A stretch of DNA of 19,118 nt, from contig JAUWOO010000013.1 of NCBI GenBank assembly GCA_030612095.1, positions 1-19,118 on the forward strand, written 5' to 3'. Origin of the DNA: Thermoplasmatota archaeon (GTDB lineage Archaea > Thermoplasmatota > E2 > DHVEG-1). The notes below the pieces were generated by a model that was not told the origin of the DNA, searched no databases, and saw nothing but the letters and a program-made list of their open reading frames with translations. The translations under genes and the position numbers were made by a program. This document shows, one piece after another, positions 5,897 through 13,195 of the stretch; positions within the stretch are counted from its first letter, which is position 1; every line of letters starts with the position of its first letter.

Positions 5897-6768
5897 TGGC
5901 GGGCGAACGTAAATTCATAAGAGAGAACACAAACAGAATACTAATCAAAGAGTTTCTAATTAAAAAAATAGAGGGAGCTGGATTTGGTGGAATGAGCATC
6001 CAAAGAACGCCCATGGGAACAAGGATAAACATATTGGTAGAACGACCAGGTATGGTAATAGGCAAAGGCGGAAGTAAAATTAAGGAAATAACAGCAGAAA
6101 TTAGAGATAAATTCAATGTAGAAAATCCCCAAATAGAGATTCAAGAAGCGGGAAGCAGGGCTTCATTAAATGCACAAATAATGGCGGAAAAACTTGCAGA
6201 GGCTCTTGAGAGAGGTTGGCATTTCAGACGTGCGGGACATTCCACAATTAGAAGAATCATGATGTCAGGAGCAAAGGGATGTCAAATAATAATAGCAGGA
6301 AAACTTACTGGTGCAAGACACAGAACTGAGAAATTTACACAAGGGCACGTTAAATACTGCGGTGAAACTGCAAAAGAAGTTATGGATCGAGGATTTGCCA
6401 TTGCAAAATTAAAAGCAGGTGTACTTGGCGTCAAAGTTGGAATTATGAGGCCCGATGCAAAATTACCCGATGAAATAACAATAAAAACTCCTGAGAAAGA
6501 GAAAGAAAAGGAAGAAACTAAGGAAACAAAGAAAACAGAAGATAAACAGGAATCAAAAAAAGAGAAAAAGACTGATATCAAAAAACTTGCTGAAATGCAG
6601 GGTGTTGGCCCATCCATCGTTAAAAAGTTTAAAAAGGCAGGAATCAAAACACTTGAAGAGTTATATAAAATGGATGTTGATGACCTATCAGCCATAAATG
6701 GCATTGGTGGAAAGACGGCTGAAACTATTGTAAAGAATTTAAAGAAATTACTCGAAGAGGTTGCATAG
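5896..6768 (+). CDS. rps3: Small ribosomal subunit protein S3 (uS3) with added C-terminal HhH domain
   Basis: Residues 1 to about 195 are a normal archaeal S3: a type II KH domain with the VIGKGGSKIKEI loop, then RAGHSTIRRIMMSGAKGCQIIIAGKLTGARHR and a GVLGVKVGIMRPD end. S3 lies at the mRNA entry channel. A Lys/Glu linker (about 198-226) leads to a 64-residue C-terminal extension (227-290). This has two helix-hairpin-helix units, LAEMQGVGPSIVKKFKKAGI and LSAINGIGGKTAETIVKNL. HhH motifs usually bind nucleic-acid backbone without sequence specificity, so extra rRNA or mRNA contact is inferred. An AGAGGT site lies at 5884-5889. The extension is in frame with no sign of sequencing error; L29 starts on the next base. 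Confidence 0.96.
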   Translation: MAGERKFIRENTNRILIKEFLIKKIEGAGFGGMSIQRTPMGTRINILVERPGMVIGKGGSKIKEITAEIRDKFNVENPQIEIQEAGSRASLNAQIMAEKLAEALERGWHFRRAGHSTIRRIMMSGAKGCQIIIAGKLTGARHRTEKFTQGHVKYCGETAKEVMDRGFAIAKLKAGVLGVKVGIMRPDAKLPDEITIKTPEKEKEKEETKETKKTEDKQESKKEKKTDIKKLAEMQGVGPSIVKKFKKAGIKTLEELYKMDVDDLSAINGIGGKTAETIVKNLKKLLEEVA

Positions 6769-6969
6769 ATGGCTATTAAGGCTAAAGAGATTAGAGGATT
6801 TACTCCCGAAGAAAGACGTGAGAAACTTCAGGAATTGAAAAGAGAACTTATGCATGAAAGAGGGATAGCTGCAATGGGTGGATCACCCCCATCTCCCGGT
6901 AAAATTAGGCAGATACGGACATCTATTGCAAGAATGCTTACCATCATGCGGGAGGAAGGAGAACAATAA
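6769..6969 (+). CDS. rpl29: Large ribosomal subunit protein L29 (uL29)
   Basis: The 66-residue product has the helical L29 pattern: MAIKAKEIRGFTPEERREKLQELKRELMHERG, a short GGSPPSPGKIRQIRTSIARMLTIM stretch, and a short acidic end. It docks next to L23 near the tunnel exit. The ATG follows the S3 stop without a gap, and its own stop is immediately followed by the SUI1 ATG, so this stretch is probably translationally coupled. Confidence 0.95.
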   Translation: MAIKAKEIRGFTPEERREKLQELKRELMHERGIAAMGGSPPSPGKIRQIRTSIARMLTIMREEGEQ

Positions 6970-7269
6970 ATGAGCGATATATGCCCAAAATGCGGTCTGC
7001 CTAAGGAGATATGTGTCTGTGAAGACATAGCACGGGAACAACAGAGGATCAGTATAGTCGTTGACAAGAGACGATACGGGAAAATGATGACCATCGTTGA
7101 TGGAATAAACCCCCATGAACTAGACATTGATACTCTAATAAGCAACCTAAAAACAACATGTGCCTGTGGTGGCACAATAAAAGACGGCAAAATAGAACTC
7201 CAAGGCGATCACAGGATAAAAGTAAAGGAATCATTGGAAAAAATGGGATTTATGGTTGACGTACTATAA
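6970..7269 (+). CDS. Translation initiation factor aIF1 (SUI1 family) with N-terminal zinc motif
   Basis: The 99-residue protein has the SUI1 domain from about residue 24, with QQRISIVVDKRRYGKMMTIVDG, a TCACGGTIKDGKIELQGDHR core and the GFMVDVL end. aIF1 binds the small subunit near the P site and enforces correct start-codon choice during initiation. The N-terminus carries four cysteines (Cys5, Cys8, Cys15, Cys17 in CPKCGLPKEICVC), a likely zinc site also found in halophile and methanogen homologues. Placement between L29 and the RNase P subunit is normal for euryarchaea. A spacer of 57 bases follows before the next gene. Confidence 0.94.
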   Translation: MSDICPKCGLPKEICVCEDIAREQQRISIVVDKRRYGKMMTIVDGINPHELDIDTLISNLKTTCACGGTIKDGKIELQGDHRIKVKESLEKMGFMVDVL

Positions 7270-7326
7270 AGAAAGTAACGACATCCAACCAGCCCGCTGC
7301 AGTTAAAATCCCTATGAGATGTCAAC

Positions 7327-7590
7327 ATGGATGAAAAAGCACTTGCAAAGGAAGAACTTATAGGACTGCACGTAACAATAAAGGAATGTAAGGATCCCAA
7401 ATGGACAGGAAAATCCGGGGTAATAATCGACGAGACAAAAAATACCTTCCTGATTAGGATAGATAATGAGAATAAAAGAATTGCAAAAAAAATTGCAAAA
7501 TTTGAATTTGAGTGTGATGAAGAAAAGACAATATTGAACGGTTCAAAAATAGCATATAGATCAGAAGATAGGATAAAAAAAACAAGGTGA
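7327..7590 (+). CDS. rnp1: Ribonuclease P protein subunit p29 (Rpp29/Pop4 family)
   Basis: The 87-residue product fits the archaeal Rnp1 family: ELIGLHVTIKECKDPKWTGKSG, then VIIDETKNTFLIRID and a FEFECDEEKTILNGSKIAYRSEDR end. The Sm-like barrel binds the RNase P RNA and helps the enzyme mature tRNA 5' ends. Its place between SUI1 and S17 is standard. The reading frame upstream has a stop at 7315, so the ATG at 7327 is the only sensible start. It has no strong Shine-Dalgarno sequence, unlike most genes here, which hints at lower translation. Confidence 0.9.
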   Translation: MDEKALAKEELIGLHVTIKECKDPKWTGKSGVIIDETKNTFLIRIDNENKRIAKKIAKFEFECDEEKTILNGSKIAYRSEDRIKKTR

Positions 7591-7596
7591 AAAACT

Positions 7597-7935
7597 ATGG
7601 CAGAAAAAAAGGAAGAAACAAGAAACATAGGTTTAAATGTCAAAGCTCCAAGCAAAAGCTGTAATGACAGAAATTGCCCATTTCATGGTAGTCTGTCTGT
7701 TAGAGGCCAGGTATTAACTGGAGTTGTGTCATCCATAAAAATGCAAGATTCTATCATAGTGAAAAGAGAATATACACATCACGTTCCGAAGTATGAAAGA
7801 TATGAAAAAAGAACGTCTACATATTCTGCGCATTGTCCCCCTTGCATAAAAGCAAAAGTTGGAGACAACGTAAGAATAGCAGAATGTAGACCACTCAGTA
7901 AAACAATTTCGTTTGTAACAATAGAAAAAATTTGA
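7597..7935 (+). CDS. rps17: Small ribosomal subunit protein S17 (uS17)
   Basis: This 112-residue protein carries the archaeal S17 signature CNDRNCPFHGSLSVRGQVLTG. The OB-fold strands VVSSIKMQDSIIVKREYTHHVPKYERYEKR follow, then KVGDNVRIAECRPLSKTISFVTIEK. S17 is an early 16S rRNA binder in the body of the small subunit. Four cysteines (CNDRNC and CPPC) may bind a metal ion, which is inference. The ribosome site AGGTGA overlaps the stop codon of rnp1, a good match to the archaeal 16S tail. Confidence 0.95.
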   Translation: MAEKKEETRNIGLNVKAPSKSCNDRNCPFHGSLSVRGQVLTGVVSSIKMQDSIIVKREYTHHVPKYERYEKRTSTYSAHCPPCIKAKVGDNVRIAECRPLSKTISFVTIEKI

Positions 7936-7948
7936 TGGAGACAGACAT

Positions 7949-8347
7949 ATGAAGGGAATCGCTGGCAAAGTAATGAGAGGACTACCTGTAGGAGCTCGTC
8001 TTGACTGCATAGACAATACAGGCGCGAAAGTAGTACAATTAATTATGACTCCAAAACTGAAAGGAACTCATCGTCGCTACCCAAAAGCAGGCGTGGGCGA
8101 TATGATAATAGTCAGTGTTAAGAAGGGAGCGGCAGACATGAGACGACAGGTTCTAAAAGCCGTCATAGTGCGCCAGAGGAGACCATTTAGAAGACCCGAT
8201 GGAACTATGGTTCAATTTGAGGATAATGCTGCGGTTATAGTCACAGACACCGGAGAAACAAAGGGATCTATGATAAAGGGGCCTGTTGCACTGGAGGCAG
8301 CAGAACGCTGGCCCAGGATAGCCGCAACCGCATCAACAATAGTATGA
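7949..8347 (+). CDS. rpl14: Large ribosomal subunit protein L14 (uL14)
   Basis: The 132-residue protein is of typical archaeal L14 length. It begins GIAGKVMRGLPVGARLDCIDNTGAK, followed by GVGDMIIVSVKKGAADMRRQVLKAVIVRQRRPFRRPDGT, FEDNAAVIV and GPVALEAAERWPRIAATASTIV, matching the family all the way to its end. L14 lies at the subunit interface and contacts 16S rRNA in bridge B8. A GGAG site (7937-7940) sits nine bases ahead of the ATG, just after the S17 stop. Confidence 0.96.
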   Translation: MKGIAGKVMRGLPVGARLDCIDNTGAKVVQLIMTPKLKGTHRRYPKAGVGDMIIVSVKKGAADMRRQVLKAVIVRQRRPFRRPDGTMVQFEDNAAVIVTDTGETKGSMIKGPVALEAAERWPRIAATASTIV

Positions 8348-8357
8348 GTGGGTTAAA

Positions 8358-9065
8358 ATGAAATCAATAAAATCTAGAAAACAGAGAAAAGAATTATTCA
8401 ACGCACCTATTCACAAGAGGAGAAAATGGATATCTGCTCACCTAGAAGAAAATCTACTCCTAAAATATGATAAGAGAGGCATTCCGGTAATCAAAGGAGA
8501 TACCGTAAGAGTCATGAGAGGTAGTTTCAAGGGACACGAAGACAAAGTCGTACATGTCAACATAAGGAGAAGACAGGTGGAAATCGAAGGTATGACAATG
8601 ACCAAAGCAGACAATAAAAAGATTGCAAAACCAATTCATGCAAGTAATTTGATGATTACAAAGTTAAATTTAACCGATAAATGGCGGAGAAACAAACTGG
8701 AAAGCAACCTATCTGAAGAAACTAAAAAGGAAATAGAAAAGGAAGCAAAAGAACAAATCAAAGAAGTAAAGGAAGAGGAAAAAAGAAAAGCTGAAGAAAT
8801 GGAAGAACCTCCAGTAAAAGAACCTGAAGAACCAGCGGAAAAAATAGAAGAAACCGTGAAAAAAACAACGGAACCAGAAAAACCAGTGGAGAAAAAAACT
8901 ACACCCAAGGCAAAACCAAAAAAAGAAGAGGTGGAAAAACCCAAGGCGGAGAAAAAAACTACACTGAAAAAACCAGCTGAAAGAGAAAAAACTCCGGCAA
9001 AAAAAGAAACCGTGAAAAAAACTCCTGGAAAAACGGCAAAAAAAGAAAAGGAGGAAAATAAATGA
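8358..9065 (+). CDS. rpl24: Large ribosomal subunit protein L24 (uL24) with long charged C-terminal tail
   Basis: Residues 1 to about 120 are normal archaeal L24. They include KSRKQRKELFNAPIHKRRKW, a KOW motif (IKGDTVRVMRGSFKGHEDKV) and HASNLMITKLNLTDKWRRNKL. L24 helps start 50S assembly. Archaeal L24 normally stops near here, but this protein continues for about 112 residues of Lys, Glu, Pro, Thr and Ala, for example EKPVEKKTTPKAKPKKEE, ending AKKETVKKTPGKTAKKEKEENK. The tail looks disordered and resembles basic histone-H1-type tails. Its DNA has a 17-base direct repeat (8888-8904 and 8948-8964), suggesting slippage or duplication growth. The stop overlaps S4e by four bases (ATGA). Confidence 0.94.
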   Translation: MKSIKSRKQRKELFNAPIHKRRKWISAHLEENLLLKYDKRGIPVIKGDTVRVMRGSFKGHEDKVVHVNIRRRQVEIEGMTMTKADNKKIAKPIHASNLMITKLNLTDKWRRNKLESNLSEETKKEIEKEAKEQIKEVKEEEKRKAEEMEEPPVKEPEEPAEKIEETVKKTTEPEKPVEKKTTPKAKPKKEEVEKPKAEKKTTLKKPAEREKTPAKKETVKKTPGKTAKKEKEENK

Positions 9066-9778
9066 GTAAACACTTAAAGAGATTAAATGCACCAAGGGTA
9101 CAACGGCTACATAGAAAAGAGCGGAAATGGACCGTCAAAGCAGCTCCTGGCCCACACCCTTTAGAGAAGGCAATACCACTAAGTATGATCATCAGAGATT
9201 ACCTCAAATTATGTGACACCCAACGAGAAGCGAAAAGACTCGTTGCCACTGGTGAAATTCTAGTTGATGGAATTAAAAGAAAAAATTACAAGTTTCCTTG
9301 TGGACTAATGGATGTAATATCCATTACAAAACTGAAGAAAGATTATAGAATTTTATTTGATCAAAAAGGTAAGTTAACACTAGTTCCAATTCAATCAAAG
9401 GACGCAGAATGGAAGCTATGCCGCATAGAGAATAAAACAATTATAAAGGGAAATAGAACACAACTCAACCTACACGATGGCAGAAATAAGCTCATAAAAA
9501 AAGATGAATACGATACAGGAGATGTTTTGAAAATCTCCTTTAAAGATCGGAAAATCGAGGATGTATATAAATTTACCAAGGGAAACGTATCAATAATCAT
9601 TGGTGGTAGTCATATAGGACAGACTGCCAATATAGAAGATGTAGAAATCGTTCCATCGTCAAAACCAAACCTTGCGAAAATGAAGGGTAAAAGTGAATTT
9701 TCAACACTTCAAAGCTATGTATTTCCAATTGGAAAAACCAAACCTGCGATAACACTACCCGAGGTGAGAATACAATGA
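9062..9778 (+). CDS. rps4e: Small ribosomal subunit protein S4e (eS4)
   Basis: The 238-residue product is archaea/eukaryote-specific S4e. It has HLKRLNAPRVQRLHRKERKWTVKAAPGPHPLEKAIPL at the N-terminus, then an S4-type RNA-binding segment (AKRLVATGEILVDGIKRKNYKFPCGLMDVISI). A central domain follows, and a KOW-like segment near HIGQTANIEDVEIV. It belongs to the body of the small subunit, with no bacterial equivalent at this position. It overlaps L24 upstream and L5 downstream by four bases each (ATGA), so the three are likely translated by reinitiation. Confidence 0.95.
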   Translation: MSKHLKRLNAPRVQRLHRKERKWTVKAAPGPHPLEKAIPLSMIIRDYLKLCDTQREAKRLVATGEILVDGIKRKNYKFPCGLMDVISITKLKKDYRILFDQKGKLTLVPIQSKDAEWKLCRIENKTIIKGNRTQLNLHDGRNKLIKKDEYDTGDVLKISFKDRKIEDVYKFTKGNVSIIIGGSHIGQTANIEDVEIVPSSKPNLAKMKGKSEFSTLQSYVFPIGKTKPAITLPEVRIQ

Positions 9779-10329
9779 GTGTCAAGAAGAAGACTGCTAC
9801 AAAAAAGAAAGAGTCGGGAAAAAAAGAATCTCTTTTTGAACCAAGAATTGAAAAAATCACAGTTAACATAGGGGTCGGCGAAGCAGGTGAGCGACTAACT
9901 AAAGCCGAAAAAGTGTTAATAGATATTACCCACCATAAACCAATACAAACCCTTTCTAGGACTACAAGCAAAGACTGGGGTCTTAGAAAGAGGATGCCCA
10001 TTGGTTGCAAAGTCACCTTACGTGGAAAGGACGCCGATGATTTCTTAGTGAGCGCATTAAAAACCAGAGAAAATAAAATGGCCGATTATTCTTTTGATGG
10101 TGAAGGAAACCTAGCCTATGGAATACCCGATCACACTTTATTTGAAGATCAAAGATACGATCCAAATATTGGTATATTTGGAATGGATATCTGCATAACA
10201 ATGAAAAAACAAGGATATCGGATTAAACGCAGGCGCATATGTCAAAGGAAGATACCACGCAGACACCGTGTAAAAAGGGAAGAGACAATGAAATTCTTTT
10301 CTGAGAAATTTAATGTGGAGGTCGTATAA
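9775..10329 (+). CDS. rpl5: Large ribosomal subunit protein L5 (uL5) with Lys-rich N-terminus
   Basis: The 184-residue protein matches archaeal L5. It has RIEKITVNIGVGEAGERLTKAEKVL, QTLSRTTSKDWGLRKRMPIGCKVTLRG, FGMDICITMKKQGYRIKRRR and a RKIPRRHRV end. L5 binds 5S rRNA with L18 and contacts P-site tRNA. About 22 residues precede the usual start (SVKKKTATKKKESGKKESLF), an unusually Lys-rich extension likely to touch rRNA. No internal start codon lies near the normal N-terminus, so the ATG at 9775, overlapping the S4e stop, is supported. Confidence 0.95.
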   Translation: MSVKKKTATKKKESGKKESLFEPRIEKITVNIGVGEAGERLTKAEKVLIDITHHKPIQTLSRTTSKDWGLRKRMPIGCKVTLRGKDADDFLVSALKTRENKMADYSFDGEGNLAYGIPDHTLFEDQRYDPNIGIFGMDICITMKKQGYRIKRRRICQRKIPRRHRVKREETMKFFSEKFNVEVV

Positions 10330-10331
10330 AC

Positions 10332-10487
10332 ATGAAGATAAAAGAGAAGAAGAAAATCTACGGCAGAATCAATGGATGTGAAAGATGTGGGAGAAAAAGA
10401 GGTCTTATACGAGCATATGGTCTCCACATGTGTCGACAGTGTTTCCGTGAAAAGGCTGAAGAACTGGGTTTCAAAAAATATTCATAA
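10332..10487 (+). CDS. rps14: Small ribosomal subunit protein S14 (uS14), zinc-binding type
   Basis: The ATG at 10332 starts a 51-residue protein just after the L5 stop. It contains KIYGRINGCERCGRKRGLIRAYGLHMCRQCFREKAEELGFKKY, which is the compact zinc form of S14. The four ligands are Cys16, Cys19, Cys34 and Cys37. It sits in the head of the small subunit. It is too short to be found by a length filter, but its order between L5 and S8 and its complete motif make it secure. Its stop codon is shared with the S8 ribosome site. Confidence 0.96.
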   Translation: MKIKEKKKIYGRINGCERCGRKRGLIRAYGLHMCRQCFREKAEELGFKKYS

Positions 10488-10503
10488 GGAGGTTTAAGAT
10501 TAC

Positions 10504-10893
10504 ATGTTAAATGATCCACTAGCAAACGCATTATCACTTATAAAAAACGCCGAGATTAAGGGGAAAGGTGTATGTACAATACAACCCTCTTCCAAGCTAA
10601 TAGGTGGAGTTCTAAACCTATTAAAGGAAAAAGGATACATTGGCGAATTTGAGTACGTGGAAGATGGAAAAGCAGGTGTTTTTCAGGTAAAACTAACGGG
10701 AAATATCAACAGCTGTGGTGTTATAAAACCAAGATATCCAATAAAAAGAGATGACCTAGAGAAATGGGAATCAAGGTACCTCCCAGCTAGAGATTTTGGT
10801 TTGTTGATACTTACAACAACACAGGGAATAATATCTCACAATGAAGCAAAGAAAAACGGAATCGGCGGAAAAGTATTGGCTTATGTTTACTAA
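10504..10893 (+). CDS. rps8: Small ribosomal subunit protein S8 (uS8)
   Basis: This 129-residue protein has the S8 pattern MLNDPLANALSLIKNAEIKGKG, then NLLKEKGYIGEFEYVEDGKAGVFQVKL and the end ISHNEAKKNGIGGKVLAYVY. S8 binds 16S rRNA helix 21 directly and nucleates the central domain. It has the strongest ribosome site in the operon, AAGGAGGT at 10486-10493, ten bases ahead of the ATG and overlapping the S14 stop. Confidence 0.96.
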   Translation: MLNDPLANALSLIKNAEIKGKGVCTIQPSSKLIGGVLNLLKEKGYIGEFEYVEDGKAGVFQVKLTGNINSCGVIKPRYPIKRDDLEKWESRYLPARDFGLLILTTTQGIISHNEAKKNGIGGKVLAYVY

Positions 10894-10912
10894 AATTAAA
10901 GTGTGATGAATC

Positions 10913-11455
10913 ATGGCAAGAATAGCTGAGATAAAAGAAGAGATAACAATTCCAGATAATGTCGAGATTACCCTTGAAAACAATAATCTAACAGTAAAGG
11001 GGGAGAACGGATCTCTCTCCAGGGTTTTTTCCCATACAAAGATAAATTTAAAGATCAATGGCAACAGTATTGAGGTGAAATGTAAAAGTCCAAAAAGAAA
11101 GGATAAGGCTTTGATAGGTACTTTTGTTGCACATATTAATAATATGATTAGAGGCGTCACTGAAGAGTTCGAATATAAGATGAAAACAGTATTCTCTCAT
11201 TTTCCCATAAAGACATCTGTTGAAGGAAATGAGTTTGTAATTCAAAACTTCCTCGGTGAACGTTCACCACGGAAAGCCAAAATTCTTGAAGGTGTAACTG
11301 TAGAAACAAAAGGTGATGACACAACTGTAAAGGGTATTGATAAAGAAAAAGTTGGGCAAACTGCTGCAAACATTGAACGAGCAACAAAAGTAAAAAAGCG
11401 AGACATACGTGTGTTCCAAGATGGAGTCTATAGAATAAGCAGAGGGGATAAGTAA
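10913..11455 (+). CDS. rpl6: Large ribosomal subunit protein L6 (uL6)
   Basis: The 180-residue product is normal archaeal L6: two similar domains, with VEITLENNNLTVKGENGSLSRVF in the first and LEGVTVETKGDDTTVKGIDKEKVGQTAANIE in the second. The NFLGERSPRKAKI motif and the end KRDIRVFQDGVYRI are typical. L6 lies near the sarcin-ricin loop and the factor-binding site. A GTGATGA site (10903-10909) precedes it, and L32e begins three bases after the stop. Confidence 0.96.
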   Translation: MARIAEIKEEITIPDNVEITLENNNLTVKGENGSLSRVFSHTKINLKINGNSIEVKCKSPKRKDKALIGTFVAHINNMIRGVTEEFEYKMKTVFSHFPIKTSVEGNEFVIQNFLGERSPRKAKILEGVTVETKGDDTTVKGIDKEKVGQTAANIERATKVKKRDIRVFQDGVYRISRGDK

Positions 11456-11457
11456 TC

Positions 11458-12219
11458 ATGACAAAAGAAGACATTATCAAAGAATTTTCATCACTCAATG
11501 GTGTCGGTAAAGCAAAAGCCGAACTAATCTACAATAGTGGTTTTGATTCACTTGAGAAGCTCGGAAAAGCTTCTATTGAGGATTTAGTAAAAATTAAAGG
11601 CATTAATGAAAAATTTGCAAAGGACATTAAAGATCAGTTAAAAAAAGAAGCAGATACAACTTCTGAAAAAAAAGCTGAAAAACCACAATCAAAACCGGAA
11701 GGAACAGTTGAAAAGAAGGATACATCCGAAACAAAAACAAAGGAAGAAAAAACAAAGACAGTCCAAAAAGAAGAAAAAGACGTAGAGATCATTGAAGAGG
11801 AAGAAGAAGGCGCATACCGGGTAAAGAAAAAGCCAGAGCTCAGTAAGAAACTGAAAGAAAGATTGCTAATTAGAAAACAGATAAAAAAGAGGACGCCTGA
11901 CTTTATCAGAGAGGAATGGTTCAGATACAAACGAATTCCAAGGAACTGGAGAAGACCAGATGGCATAACATCCAAAATGCGAATTAACTTGAAATATAGA
12001 CCCAATAAAGTAAGGGTTGGTTACAGAGGGCCGAAAGAGACTCGTGGTTTACATCCCTCAGGTTTTGAAGAGGTTGCAGTATATAATGTGAGCGATATTG
12101 AAAATGTCGATCCGAAGACACAGGCTGCACGGATAGGAAGCACAGTTGGAACTAAAAAACGCATCGAGATAGAGAAAAAGGCTGAAGAATTAGATGTGAG
12201 AGTACTTAATAGGAGTTAG
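11458..12219 (+). CDS. rpl32e: Large ribosomal subunit protein L32e (eL32) with N-terminal HhH domain
   Basis: The product is 253 residues. The L32e core is about 119-253 and includes IRKQIKKRTPDFIREEWFRYKRIPRNWRRPDGITSKMR, RPNKVRVGYRGPKETRGLHPSGFEEVAVYNV and RIGSTVGTKKRIEIEKKAEEL. Before it come a Lys/Glu-rich linker and an N-terminal HhH domain (residues about 1-62). This has the units SSLNGVGKAKAELIYNSGF and LVKIKGINEKFAKDIKDQL. HhH extensions on L32e are known in halophilic archaea and related groups, so this is a lineage feature. An AGAGGGGAT site (11441-11449) lies in the end of L6. Confidence 0.95.
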   Translation: MTKEDIIKEFSSLNGVGKAKAELIYNSGFDSLEKLGKASIEDLVKIKGINEKFAKDIKDQLKKEADTTSEKKAEKPQSKPEGTVEKKDTSETKTKEEKTKTVQKEEKDVEIIEEEEEGAYRVKKKPELSKKLKERLLIRKQIKKRTPDFIREEWFRYKRIPRNWRRPDGITSKMRINLKYRPNKVRVGYRGPKETRGLHPSGFEEVAVYNVSDIENVDPKTQAARIGSTVGTKKRIEIEKKAEELDVRVLNRS

Positions 12220-12224
12220 AAAGC

Positions 12225-12692
12225 ATGGCTGATTTAAGAAATCAACGAAGGATGGCATCAACACTACTTAAATGCGGTGCAAACAGAGTCTGGATGGATC
12301 ATGACCGGATTGATGAGATTGCAAAAGCGGTTACAAAAGATGATATAAGGATTCTCATTAGAGGCGAAGCCATAAAAAGTAAGCAAATAAAAGGCATATC
12401 TCGTGGACGGAAAAAATTTAATGCAGAGCAAAAGAAAAAAGGGCGTAGACGCGGATATGGTTCAAGAAAAGGAGCAAAGTATGCACGTTTACCTAGAAAA
12501 GAACGATGGATACGAACAATACGGCCGATTAGATCTTATCTAAAGACACTAAGATCTGAGGAAAAAATCGACAGGACAATCTATCGCAAATATTACCGTA
12601 AGGCAAAAGGCGGCGAGTTCAAAAGCAAACGCCATTTAGAAACCCATTTGATTTCTGACGGGATTATGAAAAAGGAGGGGGTCAACCAATGA
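12225..12692 (+). CDS. rpl19e: Large ribosomal subunit protein L19e (eL19)
   Basis: The 155-residue protein is archaeal L19e: DLRNQRRMASTLLKCGANRVWMDHDRIDEI at the N-terminus, IRGRKK-type basic loops (SRGRKKFNAEQKKKGRRRGYGSRKGAKY) and RKERWIRTIRPIRSYLKTLR. It spans from the large-subunit core to a bridge with the small subunit. An AGGAG site is at 12211-12215. Its stop overlaps the L18 ATG by four bases (ATGA), next to a strong L18 ribosome site. Confidence 0.96.
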   Translation: MADLRNQRRMASTLLKCGANRVWMDHDRIDEIAKAVTKDDIRILIRGEAIKSKQIKGISRGRKKFNAEQKKKGRRRGYGSRKGAKYARLPRKERWIRTIRPIRSYLKTLRSEEKIDRTIYRKYYRKAKGGEFKSKRHLETHLISDGIMKKEGVNQ

Positions 12693-13195
12693 AACAAGGG
12701 CCACGATATCATGTTAAACTGAGGAGACGACGTGAAGGAAAAACAGATCATAGAAAAAGACTTAAATTATTGAGATCCAGAAAGACAAGAATAGTAGTAA
12801 GAAACTCGCTGAAAAACGTAAGAGTGCAGTTTGTTGAATACAATGAAGACGGAGATAAAATTATTGTTTCGGCCACTTCTAACGAACTTATCAGCAAATA
12901 TCAATGGAAATATTCGACATCTACAACTCCCGCGGCATATTTAACAGGTTTATTGGCTGGGAAAAGAGCCATGGATAAAGGTATAAGTGAAGGCGTTCTG
13001 GATATAGGAAGGCAACGTCCCGTGAAGGGTTCTAAGAATTTTGCGGCACTTAAAGGCGTATTGGATGCAGGGATTAAATGCCCACACGGCAATGAGAAAA
13101 TACCTAGCGAAGATAGAATTTCAGGTAAACATCTAAACAAAGAGATAATGGCTTCTGTAAATGATTTTAAGAGTAAAATTATCGGAGGTAAATAA
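12689..13195 (+). CDS. rpl18: Large ribosomal subunit protein L18 (uL18)
   Basis: This 168-residue protein carries the archaeal L18 pattern: HVKLRRRREGKTDHRKRLKLLRSRKTRIVVRNSLKNVRVQFVEY, then TTPAAYLTGLLAGKRAMDKGI and LDAGIKCPHGNEKIPSEDRISGKHL. L18 binds 5S rRNA and docks it on the large subunit together with L5. The length is slightly shorter than in halophiles. The AGGAGGGGGT site (12673-12682) is among the longest in the window. The stop overlaps the S5 ATG by one base. Confidence 0.96.
   Translation: MKQGPRYHVKLRRRREGKTDHRKRLKLLRSRKTRIVVRNSLKNVRVQFVEYNEDGDKIIVSATSNELISKYQWKYSTSTTPAAYLTGLLAGKRAMDKGISEGVLDIGRQRPVKGSKNFAALKGVLDAGIKCPHGNEKIPSEDRISGKHLNKEIMASVNDFKSKIIGGK

Noticed and set aside
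8636..9095. Long minus-strand open frames opposite the L24 tail
   Set aside because: They are Phe/Ser-rich mirror images of the Lys/Glu-rich L24 tail (AAA/GAA codons read as TTT/TTC). They have no ribosome site, and the plus-strand gene is certain.
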